Assembly: GCF_900107395.1 (NCBI RefSeq)
Contig: NZ_FNPW01000016.1
Coordinates: forward strand, 62,001-126,000
Origin: Pseudomonas sp. NFIX28
GTDB lineage: Bacteria; Pseudomonadota; Gammaproteobacteria; Pseudomonadales; Pseudomonadaceae
Direction of reading: 5' to 3'
DNA length: 64,000 nt
How positions within the stretch are numbered: the stretch's first letter is position 1; each line of letters starts with the position of its first letter. The position numbers and the translations under genes were made by a program. The notes beneath the pieces are model-generated. The model was not told the origin of the DNA. It did not search any database and was given only the letters and a program-made list of their open reading frames with translations. Of the stretch, positions 61,203-64,000 are shown one piece after another.

Positions 61203-62255
61203 TCAGCCGCGTTGCGGCACGCCTTTCTGGCCGGCCCGGCGGTTGGGCGCCATGCCATTGGCCAGCAGGGTTTCCTCGATGCTCTGGTATTGCACGCCAA
61301 TACGGTAGATCTCGCGGGCCTGTTTGCCAGTGGCGATCTCGCGCCCCAGCTCATGGGCAACGCGCACGGTCTGGCGCACCTGTTCCACCGAGCTGAAACG
61401 CTCGCCCTTGTGGTCGATGATCGTGTCTTCGATGCCCACGCGCGGGTGCATGCCCATGGCCAAGGCCATGGTGTTGAACGGCAGCACGTTCTTGAGCAGC
61501 GATTCGGCGGTCAGGGTGCAGCCATCCGGCGCGCGGTGAATGAAGTTGAAGAAGTTGAAGGGATTGGGGCCGTCGAAACCGCCGCCGATGCCGATCCAGG
61601 TCAGGTTCAACGGGCCTTTGTACACGCCCTTGCGGACCAGGCGCTCGAGGGTTTCCAGCGCGTGCATGCCGGTCAGCTGGAAATGCGGCTGCACCCCCGC
61701 CGCCGTCAACCGGCGCAAGTGCTCGGCGACCCAGGCCGGGCCGGCCGGCACGGTCATCTCGCTGTAGGCGGCCTGATAGGCCGGGTTGGCCAGGGAGGTG
61801 CCTTCCAGGTACTCCGGATACAGGAGCTCCATGATGTTCATCTGGGTGGTGTTGATCGCCACCGTCACCTGGTCCGGTTTCGGCGTCAGTTCCGCGAGCA
61901 TGTGGCGCGTGTCGTCGGACAGCCACTTGGCGGCTTCGCCATCGCTTTCGGGGGCGAAGGAAATCGAGCCGCCGACCTGGATAATCATGTCCGGCACGGC
62001 TTCGCGCACACCGGCGATCAATTCGTTGAATTTGGACAGGCGCTTGGAGCCCTTGCCGTCGAGTTCGCGCACATGCAGGTGCAGCACGGTGGCGCCGGCC
62101 TCATAGCAATCGACCGCCTTCTGCACCTGTTCGTCCATGGTCAGCGGGATATCTTGCGGAAAGTCCTCGGGCATCCACTCGGGACCGTAAGGGGCCACGG
62201 TGATCACCACTTTTTCCATATTTTCCGGGTGCAGGGAATCGTCGAAAAATTGCAT
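61203..62255 (-). CDS. BKACE family enzyme (3-keto-5-aminohexanoate cleavage-like)
   Basis: 350 residues. GATVLHLHVRELDG holds the zinc-binding His pair, with MIIQVGGSISF and a C-terminal RVGIEDTI. BKACE enzymes split beta-keto acids with acetyl-CoA to acetoacetate and a new CoA ester; they act on dehydrocarnitine, keto-aminohexanoate or others. The gene lies between the MFS and TauD genes, so it likely acts on a beta-keto intermediate of that pathway. Confidence 0.9.
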   Translation of the reverse strand: MQFFDDSLHPENMEKVVITVAPYGPEWMPEDFPQDIPLTMDEQVQKAVDCYEAGATVLHLHVRELDGKGSKRLSKFNELIAGVREAVPDMIIQVGGSISFAPESDGEAAKWLSDDTRHMLAELTPKPDQVTVAINTTQMNIMELLYPEYLEGTSLANPAYQAAYSEMTVPAGPAWVAEHLRRLTAAGVQPHFQLTGMHALETLERLVRKGVYKGPLNLTWIGIGGGFDGPNPFNFFNFIHRAPDGCTLTAESLLKNVLPFNTMALAMGMHPRVGIEDTIIDHKGERFSSVEQVRQTVRVAHELGREIATGKQAREIYRIGVQYQSIEETLLANGMAPNRRAGQKGVPQRG

Positions 62256-62341
62256 GAGTTACTCCTGTTCTTATGATTGTGCGCCCGCCCGGGGGGCATG
62301 CCGGGCCGACGTTTATTGAGTGCGAATGCAGAAACGCTGGA

Positions 62342-63190
62342 TCAGAATGTCCGGTCGCCGATGATCCCGGCACGCTCCATCTTGCGATGGCACGGCGGGT
62401 AATCCATCACGGCGTAATGCTGGGTACTGCGGTTGTCCCAGATGGCGACGCTGTTGGGTTTCCAGCGCCAGCGCACCTGATACTCGGGGATGTACGCCTG
62501 GCTGATCAGGTAGCGCAGCAGCTCGCTCGCGCCGGGGTTGGCGTCCTGGCCGAAGCGCACCCGCTCGGCGGTGTGGTAGTTGCTCAGGTGGGTGGTAAAG
62601 GCGTTGACGAACAGCACCTTTTCCAGGGTTTCCGGATGGGTCCGCACCACCGGGTGTTCGGCGTCCGGGTACAGGGCTTTGAGCGCCAGGCGTTTTTCGA
62701 TCGGCATGGCGGCGCCAAAGCTTGCTTCGATGCTGTGGCGGGCACGCAGGTCGGCGATCTTGGCCTTCACGTCATCGGGCAACCGGGCGTAGGCCTCCAC
62801 CATATTGGCCCACATGGTGTCGCCGCCCACGGGCGGGCACTCCACGCAACGCAGCACGCAGCCCATCGGCGGCGCTTCACGCCAGGTGGCATCGGTGTGC
62901 CAGGCGTTCTCGTAGCGATCTATCGGCTGGTCCGGGCGCTTGTAGATCTGCACCAGCCCCGGGTGCTCCGGGTCGCTGCCGACCACCGGGTGGTCCTCCA
63001 GCTCGCCGAAACGCCGGGCAAAAGCCACGTGTTCGGCGCGGCTGAGCTGCTGGTCGCGCAAAAACACCACTCGGTGCCTGAGCAGCTGGGCACGTATTTC
63101 GGCAAAAAGACCATCGTCGTGGACCGCGTCGGCGAGGTTTACGCCGACCAGCTCCGCGCCAATGCTGCAGGTCAACTGTTCGACTTTCAT
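62342..63190 (-). CDS. TauD/TfdA family dioxygenase
   Basis: 282 residues. The Fe(II) facial triad is in WHTDATWREAP (His, Asp) and STQHYAVMDYP (distal His), and CHRKMERAGI has the 2-oxoglutarate-binding Arg. The fold suits taurine, 2,4-D or alkyl sulfate/ether hydroxylation. It begins with the usual TCSIGAELVGVNLAD. The substrate cannot be told from the sequence, but the sulfate-exporter-like gene nearby fits a sulfur compound. Confidence 0.92.
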   Translation of the reverse strand: MKVEQLTCSIGAELVGVNLADAVHDDGLFAEIRAQLLRHRVVFLRDQQLSRAEHVAFARRFGELEDHPVVGSDPEHPGLVQIYKRPDQPIDRYENAWHTDATWREAPPMGCVLRCVECPPVGGDTMWANMVEAYARLPDDVKAKIADLRARHSIEASFGAAMPIEKRLALKALYPDAEHPVVRTHPETLEKVLFVNAFTTHLSNYHTAERVRFGQDANPGASELLRYLISQAYIPEYQVRWRWKPNSVAIWDNRSTQHYAVMDYPPCHRKMERAGIIGDRTF

Positions 63191-63203
63191 GGCTGGCCGC
63201 TCC

Positions 63204-64000
63204 TTAAATGACGAAAATCGACGAGCCCGTGGTCTTGCGCGATTCCAGGTCGCGATGGGCCTGGACGGCATCCTGCAAAGCATAGTGCTGGTTGATCCCG
63301 ATCTTGATCCGGCCGCTGCCGACATGGTCGAACAGCTCGCCCGCCAGCGCGGCTTTTTCCTCCGGTTCGGCGATGTAGTCGGCCAGGGCCGGGCGGGTCA
63401 TGAACAGCGAGCCTTTCATCGCCAGCAGCACCGGATCGAGCGGCGGCACCGGGCCCGATGCCGTGCCGACGCAGACCATCAGGCCGCGACGCTTGAGCGA
63501 GTCCAGCGAACCCATGAAGGTGTTCTTGCCGACGCTGTCGAACACCACGTTGACGCCGACGCCATCCGTCAGCTCGCGCACGCGCTGGGCGACATCCTCA
63601 TGGCTGTAGTTGATGACATGGTCGCAGCCATGGGCGCGGGCGATTTCCGCCTTGCCCTCGGTGGACACGGTGCCGATGACGGTCAGGCCAAGCAGCCGCG
63701 CCCATTGCGAAACGATCAGCCCCACGCCGCCGGCAGCGGCATGCAGCAGGATGCTGTCGCCGGCCTTGAACGCGTAAATGCGCCGCATCAGGTACGCCGA
63801 GGTCAGGCCGCGCATGGTCATGGCCGCGGCGGTCTCGAAACTGATGGTTTCCGGCAGCTTGATCAGCGGCGCGGCCGGGATCAGGCGTTCGGTGCTGTAG
63901 GCCCCCAGGGTGTTGAGAAAACCGGTGTAGGTGACGCGATCGCCGACTTGGACATGGGTGACTCCAGCGCCGACGGCCTGGACCACGCCGGAGGCTTCCA
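63204..64000 (-). CDS. Quinone oxidoreductase-like alcohol dehydrogenase family (partial)
   Basis: The gene runs off the window, so the N-terminus is missing; 265 residues are visible. LHAAAGGVGLIVSQWARLLG is the NADPH-binding loop, and GVNVVFDSVGKNTFMGSLDSL and the C-terminal LESRKTTGSSIFVI are typical of zinc-free QOR proteins. It ends 13 bp before the TauD gene and belongs to the same operon. Confidence 0.9.
   Translation of the reverse strand, partial: EASGVVQAVGAGVTHVQVGDRVTYTGFLNTLGAYSTERLIPAAPLIKLPETISFETAAAMTMRGLTSAYLMRRIYAFKAGDSILLHAAAGGVGLIVSQWARLLGLTVIGTVSTEGKAEIARAHGCDHVINYSHEDVAQRVRELTDGVGVNVVFDSVGKNTFMGSLDSLKRRGLMVCVGTASGPVPPLDPVLLAMKGSLFMTRPALADYIAEPEEKAALAGELFDHVGSGRIKIGINQHYALQDAVQAHRDLESRKTTGSSIFVI

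Overview
The window looks like a chromosomal segment of a fluorescent-group Pseudomonas. It is GC-rich (roughly 60-65% outside islands) and carries Pseudomonas-type repetitive palindromes ending in a gcggctacag-like motif. Many of its gene families are typical of that genus: an FtrA-type regulator, CobF, paired AruF/AruG-like succinyltransferases, HglS, DUF1302/DUF1329 genes and DUF3077 genes. The exact species cannot be decided from sequence alone. No tRNA, rRNA, IS element or CRISPR array was seen.

Layout. 1-3.6 kb: a repeat array, a rhodanese gene divergent from ftrA, cobF and a histidine phosphatase. 3.7-11.2 kb: a catabolic/transport cluster with an RpiR regulator, cysteine hydrolase, glutamine-synthetase-like ligase, N-formylglutamate amidohydrolase, APC permease and two arginine N-succinyltransferase paralogs. 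11.3-16.6 kb: an AhpD-like protein, a tandem repeat array, a carboxypeptidase G2-like hydrolase, a MASE2-GGDEF diguanylate cyclase and HglS (2-oxoadipate dioxygenase of lysine catabolism, with all three metal ligands visible). 16.8-17.4 kb: a RelE/ParE-type toxin-antitoxin pair. 17.8-23.4 kb: a periplasmic protein, an AttEFGH-like ABC exporter with a lipocalin-like lipoprotein, and a YniB-family protein.

23.7-33.4 kb is an accessory region of lower GC. It holds a membrane-anchored orphan, a 779-residue protein combining a PD-(D/E)XK-like core with a C-terminal SEC-C zinc motif, a HEPN-like protein, a C4-type structured RNA ahead of a DUF3077 gene, and HicAB with a palindromic operator. It also has a three-way-junction palindrome, a local duplication, a DUF3077 relic and a strikingly AT-rich nuclease-like gene. 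These are good candidates for genome-defence or mobile-element cargo.

33.6-43.8 kb: a HAD phosphatase, an AraC regulator divergent from 3-hydroxybutyryl-CoA dehydrogenase, a TetR regulator and a 1-kb array of ~190-bp paired REPs. Next comes the most interesting locus, at 38.1-41.2 kb: three proteins sharing a 51-52-residue C-terminal module with a G(D/N)L motif (DUF1843-like), followed by a radical SAM/SPASM protein with a C-terminal zinc ribbon. This looks like a ribosomal peptide or protein modification system. VOC, HxlR and FabF-like genes follow.

44-56.3 kb: an RTX family I.3-like lipase, a small orphan protein, then a minus-strand cluster of acyl-CoA dehydrogenase, MMPL/RND transporter, BNR/YCF48 protein, DUF1329 and DUF1302 genes (lipid or hydrophobic-substrate handling), and an RBBP9-like hydrolase. 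56.6-64 kb: an AraC regulator, then a tightly packed minus-strand catabolic operon: quinone oxidoreductase (cut by the window end), TauD-type dioxygenase, BKACE-family enzyme, MFS transporter, DsbA-like oxidoreductase, Rieske ferredoxin and YeiH-family transporter. The last four genes overlap by ATGA/GTGA junctions and end at a clear terminator.
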